From assembly GCA_904395885.1 (NCBI GenBank), contig CAJFOF010000053.1, forward strand, positions 1-64,000: a DNA stretch of 64,000 nt, read 5' to 3'. Of the stretch, positions 53,145 to 61,624 are shown one piece after another. This DNA comes from an uncultured Lachnospiraceae bacterium (lineage in GTDB: Bacteria > Bacillota > Clostridia > Lachnospirales > Lachnospiraceae). The position numbers were made by a program, and so were the translations under genes. Each line of letters begins with the position of its first letter. The stretch's first letter is position 1. The notes beneath the pieces are model-generated. The model searched no databases. It was not told where the DNA came from and worked only from the letters and a program-made list of their open reading frames with translations.

Positions 53145-53173
53145 AGTATAACACGAGAGAAGACAGTATGCAA
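53145..53173 (-). promoter_or_regulatory. Promoter of AraC-family gene
   Basis: On the minus strand TTGCAT (53168-53173) and TATACT (53145-53150) are 17 bases apart. Confidence 0.6.
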
Positions 53174-53307
53174 ATATGGACGGAAGAAATGCAAAAATCG
53201 TTCCTTAGTGTTAAAATTTTGCAAAAAATGACGTAATTTTTACAAAAGAGGTTCTAACCAGATATTGGAAAATTATGTATAATATTGTCAGAAAGGAGGT
53301 AATGAAA

Positions 53308-53577
53308 ATGGTAGAGGTAAACGTGGGCTTCCGTCAGGCAGAGGACATTGTACACTTTGTTGAAACTGTTCAGCAGTTTCCGTGCCATGCTGATCTGGTC
53401 AGCGGAAACAGAGCGGTGGATGCGAAATCCTTAATGGGCGCATTCGCTATCAGTCAAGCCTCCGATTTGAGGCTTGTGATTTACGAGAGTTCTCAGAAAG
53501 TAATTAACGAGATGCTTTCTGGACTGCAGGACTTTACTTTTTCAGACAAAAAGAAAACCTGTGTTCCGTTTGCATAA
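53308..53577 (+). CDS. HPr paralogue lacking the catalytic histidine (Crh-like)
   Basis: This 89-residue protein has the HPr fold pattern. The PEP-dependent phosphorylation site (His15 in LHARP) is Gln10 here (FRQAED). The HPr kinase site is kept as Ser41 in AKSLMG, 31 residues later, exactly the HPr spacing. Crh of Bacillus subtilis has the same combination and acts only as a CcpA co-regulator. The protein is therefore probably not a sugar phosphocarrier. ATG 53308 is 8 bases after AAGGAGG; a -10 TATAAT lies at 53278. It is a single-gene unit. Confidence 0.88.
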   Translation: MVEVNVGFRQAEDIVHFVETVQQFPCHADLVSGNRAVDAKSLMGAFAISQASDLRLVIYESSQKVINEMLSGLQDFTFSDKKKTCVPFA

Positions 53578-53611
53578 ATAATTGTATCCTCTTTTTTCCC
53601 CCACTTTGCAG

Positions 53612-53652
53612 ACAGGCTGCTGTAGAATCTGCTCTACGGCAGCCTGTTTTTC
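53612..53652 (+). terminator. Terminator of the HPr-like gene
   Basis: ACAGGCTGC (53612-53620) pairs with GCAGCCTGT (53639-53647), with GTAGA/TCTAC inside, and TTTTT follows. It overlaps the 3' end of the convergent flippase gene. Confidence 0.88.
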
Positions 53653-55178
53653 CATATGTGGAGAATTCCCAGCCCAAGGAGGTAGAGTGCGGCCAGAAGT
53701 GCGATCTCGATGGCTGTGCAAAAAAAATCCGGAAGAAAAGAGTGGGGGGAGACGGGGAACAACGACACGACAGCACGACAGATTCCAATCGAGAGGATCA
53801 GGATCAGGGCAGGCTTTACGATCATCTCTGCAGGAGCCCAGATAATTTCTGCCTGCCTGGAAAGAGAATAAAGGTTCATAGAGGCAAGAAGAATCTCACT
53901 GGCCAGGATTCCCCAGAGATAGGCCCGAATGCCAAAGCGCGGGATTCCAAATAGGATAAAAGCCAAACGCAGGATCATGGAAACAATGTTTTGGATAAAG
54001 GTTGTGGAAGTGTGTCCCATCCCGTTTAATATGCTGCCCATAGTGGTGGCCAGGTACATAAAGGGGCACAGCCAGGCCAGAGTAGAAATGTAGGCTCCGG
54101 CGTTGGGATCGTGGAAGACTCCAGTTCCCAGAGCATCGCCGTAAATGCAGAATACGCCGATGCAAAGGATTCCCATATAAAGACTGTACCGCATTGCCAT
54201 GGAAATTGTATTGGATATGCGGCTTTCATTTCCGGCAGACCGAGCCTGTGCCACAGTGGGGAGGAGAAGGACAGCCATGGAGTTGGTGATGGCAGATGGA
54301 AAAAAAATAAAAGGCATGGCCATTCCAGTGAGAATACCGTATACGGAAAAAGCTTCTTCGCTGGATAAGCCAAAAGCCTGGAGCTGGTTGGGGATCCAGA
54401 TGGCTTCTGCGCTTCCGAGAAGATTTAAGACCAGACGGTTTCCCATCAGAGGTGCCGCCAGGACCATCAAAGGGACGGCGGCGGAAATGACGGAAGGCGC
54501 AGGAGATTCGGCGAGCCGGCGGGCAGGTTTTTTTGCCTGGGGAGGAAAGAGGCAGAGGGCGAAGAGCGTAAATGCGGCAGAGGCCGCTTCTCCGATCAGG
54601 TGACCGAGAACGGCAAGAGTCACGGTTATTTCTCTTCCCTGCTCCGTCCAGATATCAGCGATGAGAAAGACCAGGCCCATTCGGATCACTTGTTCTGCTA
54701 CCTGGGAGAAAGCAGGAACCCGTGATTTCTGCATGCCATAGTAGTATCCATTGATACAGGCGTGAAACGCGGCGAAGGGAACCGAGAGGGCAATCAGAGG
54801 CAGGAGAGGAGCGCAGGCTGGTTCCAACAGAATATAGGTGGCAATAAATTCCGAAAAGCGGGTAATGAGAAGAGCCAGGGCTGTTGCCAGGAACAGGGAA
54901 ACCGTCATTCCGGCTGCAAAGACCCGCTTTTGCTGCCCGGTATGAGAAGCGATATACTGGGACAGAGCCGTCTGGATTGACCCGGCGCAGACGGCAAAAC
55001 AGATGCCGAATACAGGATGGACCATATTGTACAGCCCCAGCCCTTCGGCGCCGATTGTTCGCGAGAGAAAAATACGGTAGAAAAACCCCAGGACGCGGCA
55101 GGCAAAGCCGGTTCCGGTCAGCAGGAGGGTTCCTGTGAGAAATGCCCGCTTTTGCGGGGAGAGTGAAAACTGATTCAT
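53634..55178 (-). CDS. SpoVB/MurJ-type lipid flippase-like membrane protein
   Basis: This 514-residue protein has about fourteen helices of the MOP (oligosaccharide flippase) superfamily. It begins FLTGTLLLTGTGFACRVLGFFYRIFLSRTIGAEGLGLYN, the usual start of SpoVB-type proteins, which move lipid-linked peptidoglycan precursors during spore cortex synthesis. The start at 55178 has AGGAG upstream; the upstream in-frame codon at 55223 has none. A vegetative MurJ-like role is the alternative. Confidence 0.9.
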   Translation of the reverse strand: MNQFSLSPQKRAFLTGTLLLTGTGFACRVLGFFYRIFLSRTIGAEGLGLYNMVHPVFGICFAVCAGSIQTALSQYIASHTGQQKRVFAAGMTVSLFLATALALLITRFSEFIATYILLEPACAPLLPLIALSVPFAAFHACINGYYYGMQKSRVPAFSQVAEQVIRMGLVFLIADIWTEQGREITVTLAVLGHLIGEAASAAFTLFALCLFPPQAKKPARRLAESPAPSVISAAVPLMVLAAPLMGNRLVLNLLGSAEAIWIPNQLQAFGLSSEEAFSVYGILTGMAMPFIFFPSAITNSMAVLLLPTVAQARSAGNESRISNTISMAMRYSLYMGILCIGVFCIYGDALGTGVFHDPNAGAYISTLAWLCPFMYLATTMGSILNGMGHTSTTFIQNIVSMILRLAFILFGIPRFGIRAYLWGILASEILLASMNLYSLSRQAEIIWAPAEMIVKPALILILSIGICRAVVSLFPVSPHSFLPDFFCTAIEIALLAALYLLGLGILHIWKNRLP

Positions 55179-55255
55179 ACCAGGCTCCTGGGATGGGATA
55201 TTGATAAAATATATGAAGCGCAAAAGTATTTCAGACTTTTTTGAAAAAATATTAC

Positions 55256-55291
55256 TATTCCTATTGAAATTATAGGAATATATTATATAAT
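55256..55291 (+). promoter_or_regulatory. nifS promoter with overlapping palindromic operator candidate
   Basis: TATTCCTAT (55256-55264) and ATAGGAATA (55272-55280) are perfect 9-bp inverted arms around a 7-base centre. A promoter, TTGAAA (55264-55269) and TATAAT (55286-55291) with 16 bases between, overlaps the palindrome at the -35. A repressor bound there would block RNA polymerase. An Fe-S-sensing Rrf2/IscR-type protein is a natural guess, but none is encoded here. Confidence 0.55.
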
Positions 55292-55352
55292 AAGCTTAAC
55301 AGCATATTCATGCTGCATTTTCGAAAGAATAACGGAAAGGCGGTAATAAAAA

Positions 55353-56540
55353 TTGAACAATATGATTTATCTGGACAATGCGGCTACAACCCGGACGAAT
55401 CCGGAGATTGTGAAAGCCATGCTGCCCTATTTCAGCGAATACTACGGAAACCCGTCGTCGGTGTATTCCTTTTCTAATTACTCAAAAGAGGCTGTAGAGA
55501 AAGCCAGGGAACAGGTGGCGAAGGCTATTGGAGCTAATAAAGAAGAGATTTATTTTACTGCGGGAGGCAGCGAATCGGATAACTGGGCATTGACTGCCAC
55601 GGCGGAAGCTTACCAGAAGAAGGGACGGCATATTATTACCAGCAAGATCGAACACCATGCAGTTCTCCACACCTGCCAGTATCTGGAGAAGAGAGGGTTT
55701 GAGGTCACTTATCTGGACGTAGACGAGTACGGCATCGTGGACCTTGAACAGCTAAAGTCGGCGATACGGCCGGATACCATACTGATTTCGATTATGTTTG
55801 CCAATAATGAGATCGGAACGATCCAGCCAGTCAAGGAAATCGGTGAAATCGCCAGAGAACACGGGATTCTGTTTCACACAGACGCGGTCCAGGCCTTTGG
55901 CCATGTGCCGATCTGTGTGGCCGATCTGAATATTTCTATGCTCAGTGCCAGCGGCCATAAGCTGAACGGGCCGAAAGGAATCGGTTTCCTCTATATCCGG
56001 AAAGGGATTAAAACCCGCTCTTTTATCCACGGAGGAGCCCAGGAGAGAAAACGTCGGGCAGGGACGGAAAACGTGCCGGGAATCGTTGGCCTGGGATTGG
56101 CAGCAGAGATGGCTGTTCAGAGCATGGAAGAGCGGGCAAAGAAGGAAGCGGCCCTGAGAGATTATCTGATTGACAGGATCCTGGAGGAGGTTCCCTATGT
56201 GCGGGTCAATGGCCACAGGACAAAGAGACTGCCAAACAATGTCAACCTGGCGTTTCAGTTTATTGAAGGGGAATCCCTCCTGATTATGCTGGACATGGCA
56301 GGCATTTGCGGTTCCAGCGGTTCGGCCTGTACTTCCGGGTCTTTGGATCCGTCTCATGTGCTTCTGGCCATTGGCCTTCCACACGAGATTGCCCACGGTT
56401 CCCTCAGGCTAACATTATCAGAAGAGAATACACGGGAAGAGATGGATTATACGGCAAAGAAGATAAAAGAGATCGTGGAGCGGCTCAGGAGCATGTCACC
56501 TCTCTACGAAGACTATTTGAAAGGACAGAACAGGAAATAA
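55353..56540 (+). CDS. nifS: Cysteine desulfurase (NifS-type)
   Basis: This PLP enzyme takes sulfur from cysteine for Fe-S clusters and, with MnmA, for tRNA thiolation. The 395-residue protein begins MIYLDNAATTRTNPEIV-like and has the PLP lysine in SASGHKLNGPKGIGFLY (about residue 204). The persulfide cysteine loop SSGSACTSGSLDPSHVL is near residue 325. TTG 55353 is 9 bases after AAAGGCGG; ATG 55362 is the alternative. The order nifS-nifU-mnmA fits sulfur transfer. Confidence 0.96.
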   Translation: MNNMIYLDNAATTRTNPEIVKAMLPYFSEYYGNPSSVYSFSNYSKEAVEKAREQVAKAIGANKEEIYFTAGGSESDNWALTATAEAYQKKGRHIITSKIEHHAVLHTCQYLEKRGFEVTYLDVDEYGIVDLEQLKSAIRPDTILISIMFANNEIGTIQPVKEIGEIAREHGILFHTDAVQAFGHVPICVADLNISMLSASGHKLNGPKGIGFLYIRKGIKTRSFIHGGAQERKRRAGTENVPGIVGLGLAAEMAVQSMEERAKKEAALRDYLIDRILEEVPYVRVNGHRTKRLPNNVNLAFQFIEGESLLIMLDMAGICGSSGSACTSGSLDPSHVLLAIGLPHEIAHGSLRLTLSEENTREEMDYTAKKIKEIVERLRSMSPLYEDYLKGQNRK

Positions 56541-56557
56541 CCGAAGGAGGAAGAGAA

Positions 56558-56995
56558 ATGTACACAGAAAAAGTAATGGACCATTTTCAGCACCCCAGAA
56601 ACGTAGGAGAGATTGAAAATCCCAGCGGCATGGGGACTGTAGGAAATGCTAAATGCGGAGATATTATGAGAATTTATCTGGACATTGATGACGACCAGAT
56701 TATCCGGGATGTAAAATTTAAGACATTCGGCTGCGGTGCTGCGGTAGCTACCAGCAGTATGGCTACGGAGCTGGTGAAAGGAAAAACGGTGCAGGAGGCT
56801 ATGGAGGTTACCAACAAAGCTGTCTGTGAAGCACTTGACGGACTGCCGCCAGTTAAGGTACACTGTTCTTTGCTGGCAGAAGAGGCTATTCATGCGGCAC
56901 TGTGGGATTACTGCCAGAAGAGCGGTGCAGTGATCAATGGACTGAAAAAGCCTAAGAATGATATCAGCGAAGAAGAAATCGAAGAGGAATACTAA
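56558..56995 (+). CDS. nifU: NifU/IscU-type Fe-S scaffold protein
   Basis: This 145-residue scaffold begins MYTEKVMDHFQHPRNVGEIENP and has the three cluster-binding cysteines in GNAKCGD (about residue 35), FKTFGCGAA (about residue 61) and KVHCSLLAEEA (about residue 105). It receives sulfur from NifS. It lacks the C-terminal NifU domains, so it is the short clostridial form. The start at 56558 has GGAGGAAG upstream. Confidence 0.95.
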   Translation: MYTEKVMDHFQHPRNVGEIENPSGMGTVGNAKCGDIMRIYLDIDDDQIIRDVKFKTFGCGAAVATSSMATELVKGKTVQEAMEVTNKAVCEALDGLPPVKVHCSLLAEEAIHAALWDYCQKSGAVINGLKKPKNDISEEEIEEEY

Positions 56996-57000
56996 TTGAA

Positions 57001-57082
57001 ATATCCGGACAGCGGAGAAAAGGGGAAAAAGCAGGTTCCAATTCATTTGGAAGGTATTCTCCTTTCTCCGCCGGACGGATAT
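57001..57082 (+). other. Long two-tier hairpin between nifU and mnmA
   Basis: ATATCCG (57001-57007) pairs with CGGATAT (57076-57082). GCGGAGAAA-GG (57012-57023) pairs with CCTTTCTCCGC (57061-57071). An inner TTCCAA (57036-57041) pairs with TTGGAA (57047-57052). The element fills almost the whole gap. It has no T-run, so an RNA processing or leader element is as likely as a terminator. Confidence 0.55.
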
Positions 57083-57137
57083 TAAGAAATACGTTGCGGT
57101 TCCGGTCAGTGGCCGGGCCGAAGGGAAGGCGGATGGA

Positions 57138-58202
57138 ATGGAGCGAGAGAAAGTTGTGGTAGGCCTGTCCGGGGGAGTCGATTCCTCTGTAGCAGCCTTG
57201 TTGTTAAAGGAAGAAGGATACGATGTGATCGGCGTTACTATGCAGACCTGGGATCCGGAAGAAAACGGAGGACTGTCGCATGGGAGCGCTATTTTAGAAG
57301 ATGCCAGGCGTGTCGCAGATTATCTGAAGATTCCCCATTACGTCATGGATTTCCATGAAGAATTTAAACAGCACGTGGTGAATTACTTTACAGGGGAGTA
57401 CCTTCGAGGAAGAACGCCCAACCCTTGTGTTGTGTGTAACCGTTGGGTTAAGTGGGAGGCTCTTCTGGCCAGGAGCGCCGGCCTTGGGGCTGAGCTGATT
57501 GCGACAGGGCATTATGCTCGGATCGAAAGGCTCGCCAATGGGCGGCTGGCAGTGAGACGGGCGGCTTCCCAGGCCAAGGACCAGACCTATGCGCTGTACA
57601 ATCTTACTCAGGATCAGCTTGCCCACACGCTGATGCCAGTGGGGGGGATGGATAAGGAAGAGATTCGCCGGATAGCCTGCCAGGCGGGGATTCCGGTAGC
57701 TCAAAAACCGGACAGCCAGGAAATCTGTTTTATCCCGGATAAGGACTATGCCGGATTTATTAAGAGGTATACCGGCGCTTCTGTGCCGGAAGGCGATTTT
57801 GTTGACCAGAATGGACAGATCTTGGGTCGCCATAAAGGAATCATCCATTATACAGTCGGACAGCGGAAAGGGCTGGACCTTGCTATGGGCCATCCGGTCT
57901 TTGTCACAGCGATCCGGCCGGATGAAAACCAGGTGGTGATCGGAAACAGTGAAGATGTATTTACAAAATCTCTCCGATGTAGTAATCTTAACTGGATGGC
58001 AATGGATGGTCTCCACGGTGAGACTGTAAAAGTGAATGCAAAGATCCGCTATGCCCATAAAGGAGCACCATGTACCATCCGGGAAGTTGGGGAAGATACA
58101 GTGGAATGTGTATTTGACGAGCCGGTTCGGGCTGTGACTCCAGGCCAGTCTGTGGTCTTTTATGACGGCGACTGTGTAGCGGGAGGAGGAGTAATTTTAT
58201 GA
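57138..58202 (+). CDS. mnmA: tRNA-specific 2-thiouridylase MnmA
   Basis: MnmA adds sulfur to U34 of tRNA-Lys, Glu and Gln. The 354-residue protein has the PP-loop GLSGGVDSSVAALLL (about residues 9-23) and the catalytic cysteines in TPNPCVVCNRWVKWEALL (about residue 97) and SQEICFIPD (about residue 195). It follows nifS-nifU, which supply sulfur. Its end overlaps the next start by 4 bases. Confidence 0.97.
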   Translation: MEREKVVVGLSGGVDSSVAALLLKEEGYDVIGVTMQTWDPEENGGLSHGSAILEDARRVADYLKIPHYVMDFHEEFKQHVVNYFTGEYLRGRTPNPCVVCNRWVKWEALLARSAGLGAELIATGHYARIERLANGRLAVRRAASQAKDQTYALYNLTQDQLAHTLMPVGGMDKEEIRRIACQAGIPVAQKPDSQEICFIPDKDYAGFIKRYTGASVPEGDFVDQNGQILGRHKGIIHYTVGQRKGLDLAMGHPVFVTAIRPDENQVVIGNSEDVFTKSLRCSNLNWMAMDGLHGETVKVNAKIRYAHKGAPCTIREVGEDTVECVFDEPVRAVTPGQSVVFYDGDCVAGGGVIL

Positions 58203-59431
58203 TGGGAAAGGCAAAAAAAGCAGTGCTTTTGATAGCGGCGGCTGTCTGGGCTGCGGGAATCCTCAGCGGCTGCGCCGGGGGAGATTACCAGCCCATTGAA
58301 ATTCCGACAGAAACAGCCGGCGGCGAGGACATTCCAAACAGGGTTCCCCAAGCTGAGACAAGCCAGAAGGAGACCGCTGTTTCTATGGAGACAGCGCCGG
58401 CTTACGAGGAAGCAGATGACACGGTTTATATTACCGGAAACCGGGTCAATATCAGAAGTGCAGGCAGCACCTCAAGCCAGATCCTGGGGCGGCTGGACAG
58501 AGGAACTGCACTGAAACGAACGGGAATCGGTGACGGCTGGAGCCGGGTGGTGTATCAGGATCAGGAGTGCTACGTTTCCAACCAGTATATTGGGACAGAG
58601 GCAGTGGAGCCAGAGCAGACCGCTGCAGCGGAAACAGAAAGCGGGAGTCAGACCGGAGACGGCACCTTGGCATCGGCGCAGAGACAGGAGATACGGCTGA
58701 ACCCCGACTGGCAGTATGCAGAAATGTCCAAAATCAATTCCGGCGCCGCTGTGCTCTATAAGGCGGAGAACAACCGGAAGGATATTGTAGTCTGCGTCAA
58801 TGCAGGCCATGGAACCCAGGGCGGGAGCAGCGTAAAGACCCTCTGTCATCCCGACGGTACGCCCAAAGTTACCAGCGGCACTACTCAGGCCGGGGCGACA
58901 ACGGCGGTGGCAGTCTCCTCGGGGATGACCTTTGCAGACGGGACAGCGGAGCACCAGGTAACGCTCTCTATGGCGCTGAAATTAAAGGAGAAGCTGCTGG
59001 CAGCAGGGTACGATGTCCTGATGATCCGCGAGACAGAAGATGTCCAGCTTGACAATGTGGCCCGGACGGTCATTGCAAACAATGCCGCAGACTGCCACAT
59101 CGCGCTCCACTGGGATTCCACATCCAATGACAAAGGCGCCTTCTACATGAGTGTGCCCAGCAATGAGACTTACCGCAATATGGAACCGGTCAAATCTCAT
59201 TGGCAGCAGCACAATGCATTGGGAGAAAGTCTGATTTCCGGCCTGAAATCAGCCGGCGTTAAGATTTTTTCGGGGGGTTCTATGGAAATGGATCTGACCC
59301 AGACGTCGTATTCAACCGTCCCGTCTATTGATATTGAATTGGGAGACAAGGCGTCGGATCACTCGGCCGCGACCCTGGACACCTTGGCATCGGGACTCCT
59401 TGCAGGCATTGACCAGTATTTCGGACAATAG
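58199..59431 (+). CDS. N-acetylmuramoyl-L-alanine amidase lipoprotein with SH3 domain
   Basis: This 410-residue cell-wall hydrolase has a lipobox signal (GILSGC, cysteine near residue 22), a Glu/Thr-rich linker and a bacterial SH3 domain (about residues 75-135, VYITGNRVNIRSAGS through CYVSNQYIG). The C-terminal Amidase_3 domain has the zinc ligands in VNAGHG, EHQVTL and IALHWDS and the catalytic Glu in IDIELGD. It cuts the bond between MurNAc and L-Ala. It is coupled to mnmA by a 4-base overlap. Confidence 0.93.
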   Translation: MMGKAKKAVLLIAAAVWAAGILSGCAGGDYQPIEIPTETAGGEDIPNRVPQAETSQKETAVSMETAPAYEEADDTVYITGNRVNIRSAGSTSSQILGRLDRGTALKRTGIGDGWSRVVYQDQECYVSNQYIGTEAVEPEQTAAAETESGSQTGDGTLASAQRQEIRLNPDWQYAEMSKINSGAAVLYKAENNRKDIVVCVNAGHGTQGGSSVKTLCHPDGTPKVTSGTTQAGATTAVAVSSGMTFADGTAEHQVTLSMALKLKEKLLAAGYDVLMIRETEDVQLDNVARTVIANNAADCHIALHWDSTSNDKGAFYMSVPSNETYRNMEPVKSHWQQHNALGESLISGLKSAGVKIFSGGSMEMDLTQTSYSTVPSIDIELGDKASDHSAATLDTLASGLLAGIDQYFGQ

Positions 59432-59468
59432 ATTGATCGGGCAGAACATTATGGATAAATCAGGAAAA

Positions 59469-61094
59469 ATGATAAAAACCACAACAGGAATCAAACTGGT
59501 CGTAAGCCTTCTGGCAGCATTGCTGCTGGAAGGCTTTCTGGCAATGGCGGGAATCTGCCATGGGGAAGGCGCAGAGGGAATTGCTCTTTGGCCAGGCAGC
59601 CTGAAGGCCAGCAGCGGATACCAGATCACGGAGGAAGAGGAGGGCACTCTGCGCTTTATACAGGAAAACAATGATCCTCAGATCTATTTTGCTTCGTCAG
59701 GCGTCCCTTACGGGAGTCTGCGCCTGGAATTTGCAGAGCCTTTGGAGGAGGACATTCCCCTGCAGGTATACAGCTCCTCCGGCGGGGAAGTGTATACAGA
59801 AAACAGATACCTGTTAAAGGGCAGTCAGTCAGCAGAATTTCAGATTGCCCGTCGGGACTATGGGGATCTGCGTTTGGACTTGGACGGCAGTTTTCTGCTG
59901 AAACGTGTCACTGCTTACCCGGCAATCTCCTGGGCGGAGGCGGATTGGGGACAGGCTGTATCGAATATGTTGCCGGGAAGGATTCTGGTACTGTGGCTAT
60001 TGGCTTTCGGGGCGGCATCGGCGCCGTGCTTTGACGCTTCCCAAAAGAATGGGGAAGGCAGGAAGAGAAAAAATGGCCGCTTTTTGTATCTGGATCTGTT
60101 AAGATCCATAGCGGCCTGTTTTGCGGTGGCGTACCACGTTCTCTGTGTGGTGATGCTGGAGACGCCGGCCCACACAGCCCGCTGGATAGTCTTTGCCGTG
60201 GGAGCCTTGATTTTTTTAACCTGCAATCCTCTGTTCCTTCTTATCAGTGGCGCTCTGCTGACCGGAGAGAAGAAAGAAAGCCCGTGGACGTTCTGGAGGA
60301 AAAGGCTGGTAAAAACGGGAATTCCCCTTGTTTTATTTTACATTCTCTACATGGCAGTATTCTGGGCGGGAGATTTGTCGCCGGCAGCTTTGGCGGGAAG
60401 GGGGCTGAAGACAATCATCAGCGGTTCTTCTGATATTGCGCCCCATCTCTGGCTGATGTACGCCCTCCTTCTGCTTTATATTCCGGTGCCCTTCCTTAGA
60501 AAGACGGTGGGAAGGATGACGGAGAAAAACGGAAAAATTTTGTTTGTGTTGATTGGCATTGTTCTTCTGGCAGCCACTGTGCTGAAATCCCACGGCATGG
60601 GAAATTCATTCTGGTTCAATTGGCTGCTGTGGCTGGGAATTTTTCTGTCAGGATATTTTCTTACCAGACCGTGGATGCGCCGGTATGACGGCTGGCTCTT
60701 TGTGCTGGGTGCTGTCACGGCGGCTGTATCGATCCGCATTATGATGGTGAGGCCGGACTACGAGGGAATTATTTTTAACGGATCCATCTTGATCTGCGGC
60801 ATCACCTGGGCCATAACCGCGGCGGCGATCCGGTGTGAACGCTTTCTAAGCCCATTGTCCTCCGTTTTATCTTTTATCGGCAGGCACAGCTTTACGATTC
60901 TTCTGATTCACTGGCTGGGTTTGTACGGGATTCTTCTCCCTGGCTATATTCCCGGCCTTATGGCAAGAGGGACTGTAGTGAGACTGGCAGGAACGTTTGG
61001 CCTTACCATGGCGATTTCTCTGGCAGTGGCGTTAGTCTTTGACAACTTTATTTTTCCCGGACTTCAAAGAATATTTTCCCGGACAGCCTCATAA
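59469..61094 (+). CDS. Acyltransferase 3 family membrane protein with N-terminal outer domain
   Basis: This is a protein of about 541 residues. After one N-terminal helix there is a soluble part of about 150 residues with beta-type pattern, a second helix, and then a ten-helix acyltransferase-3 domain from FLYLDLLRSIAACFAVAYHVL onward. The His of that segment is the expected catalytic residue. Members O-acylate cell-surface sugars, peptidoglycan or lipids. ATG 59469 has AGGA just upstream; ATG 59451 is an alternative. The N-terminal addition is not usual for the family. Confidence 0.85.
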   Translation: MIKTTTGIKLVVSLLAALLLEGFLAMAGICHGEGAEGIALWPGSLKASSGYQITEEEEGTLRFIQENNDPQIYFASSGVPYGSLRLEFAEPLEEDIPLQVYSSSGGEVYTENRYLLKGSQSAEFQIARRDYGDLRLDLDGSFLLKRVTAYPAISWAEADWGQAVSNMLPGRILVLWLLAFGAASAPCFDASQKNGEGRKRKNGRFLYLDLLRSIAACFAVAYHVLCVVMLETPAHTARWIVFAVGALIFLTCNPLFLLISGALLTGEKKESPWTFWRKRLVKTGIPLVLFYILYMAVFWAGDLSPAALAGRGLKTIISGSSDIAPHLWLMYALLLLYIPVPFLRKTVGRMTEKNGKILFVLIGIVLLAATVLKSHGMGNSFWFNWLLWLGIFLSGYFLTRPWMRRYDGWLFVLGAVTAAVSIRIMMVRPDYEGIIFNGSILICGITWAITAAAIRCERFLSPLSSVLSFIGRHSFTILLIHWLGLYGILLPGYIPGLMARGTVVRLAGTFGLTMAISLAVALVFDNFIFPGLQRIFSRTAS

Positions 61095-61147
61095 AATTAC
61101 CATAGAGGCGACAGCGCCTGAGAACGGGAAAAGAGGTGTACAGGAAA

Positions 61148-61378
61148 ATGGGAGAGCGTGTCAGGAGAACACAAAAGGAAATATTGAAAGATAAGCTGGC
61201 AAAAGTCAATGGGGATCTGGAGAAGGCCTCGGCGGCTGTAAAGAAGCTGAAATCCGAGAGGGCCCAGTTGGAAAAGGAGCTGGAAGAGCTGGAGATCAGC
61301 CAGGTGGCAGAATTGATGAAAAGAAAGAGTATAACGGCGGAGGAGCTTCAGGATCTGGTGGAAAAGCACCTGGGATGA
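61148..61378 (+). CDS. Small coiled-coil protein, unknown function
   Basis: This 76-residue charged protein is mostly one predicted coiled coil (KDKLAKVNGDLEKASAAVKKL through LEKELEELEIS, about residues 13-52). A short helix SITAEELQDLVEKHL ends it. No function is recognised. ATG 61148 has AGAGGTG upstream; a GTG four codons earlier is possible. It lies just before the PTS promoter. Confidence 0.7.
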   Translation: MGERVRRTQKEILKDKLAKVNGDLEKASAAVKKLKSERAQLEKELEELEISQVAELMKRKSITAEELQDLVEKHLG

Positions 61379-61405
61379 CTGTTCAGGCAAACTCGCGATT
61401 TCCCC

Positions 61406-61434
61406 TTGACAAACCCAGAGCCGAAAGGTATAGT
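61406..61434 (+). promoter_or_regulatory. Promoter of the PTS operon
   Basis: TTGACA (61406-61411) and TATAGT (61429-61434) are exactly 17 bases apart. The start site would be near 61441, directly before the RAT element. Confidence 0.75.
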
Positions 61435-61454
61435 AATTGTATCAAGAGTCGGAT

Positions 61455-61486
61455 AATGGTGTGTTACTGGTAAAGCAGGCATTAAC
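61455..61486 (+). promoter_or_regulatory. RAT (ribonucleic antiterminator) site
   Basis: GTGTTACTGGTAAAGCAGGC and its flanks match the RNA target of BglG/LicT/GlcT antiterminators (consensus core GGATTGTTACTG-AAGCAGGC). Its 3' end overlaps the 5' arm of the following terminator, as required for the switch. Confidence 0.85.
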
Positions 61487-61536
61487 TATCTCTATGAATG
61501 GACAGATTCATAGGGTGGTTAATGCCTTTTTATTTT
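61478..61536 (+). terminator. RAT-controlled terminator of the PTS leader
   Basis: GGCATTAAC (61478-61486) pairs with GTTAATGCC (61518-61526), TATGAAT (61493-61499) pairs with ATTCATA (61506-61512), and TTTTTATTTTTT follows. It ends transcription unless the RAT hairpin forms first. Confidence 0.9.
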
Positions 61537-61624
61537 TTGCAAATAGTTTCTGCGGAGCGGTCTGCCGTCTGCCGATGCCGTGGAGGCCAGTAATGCCACA
61601 GAACATCCGGGAAAGGAAGAGAGT

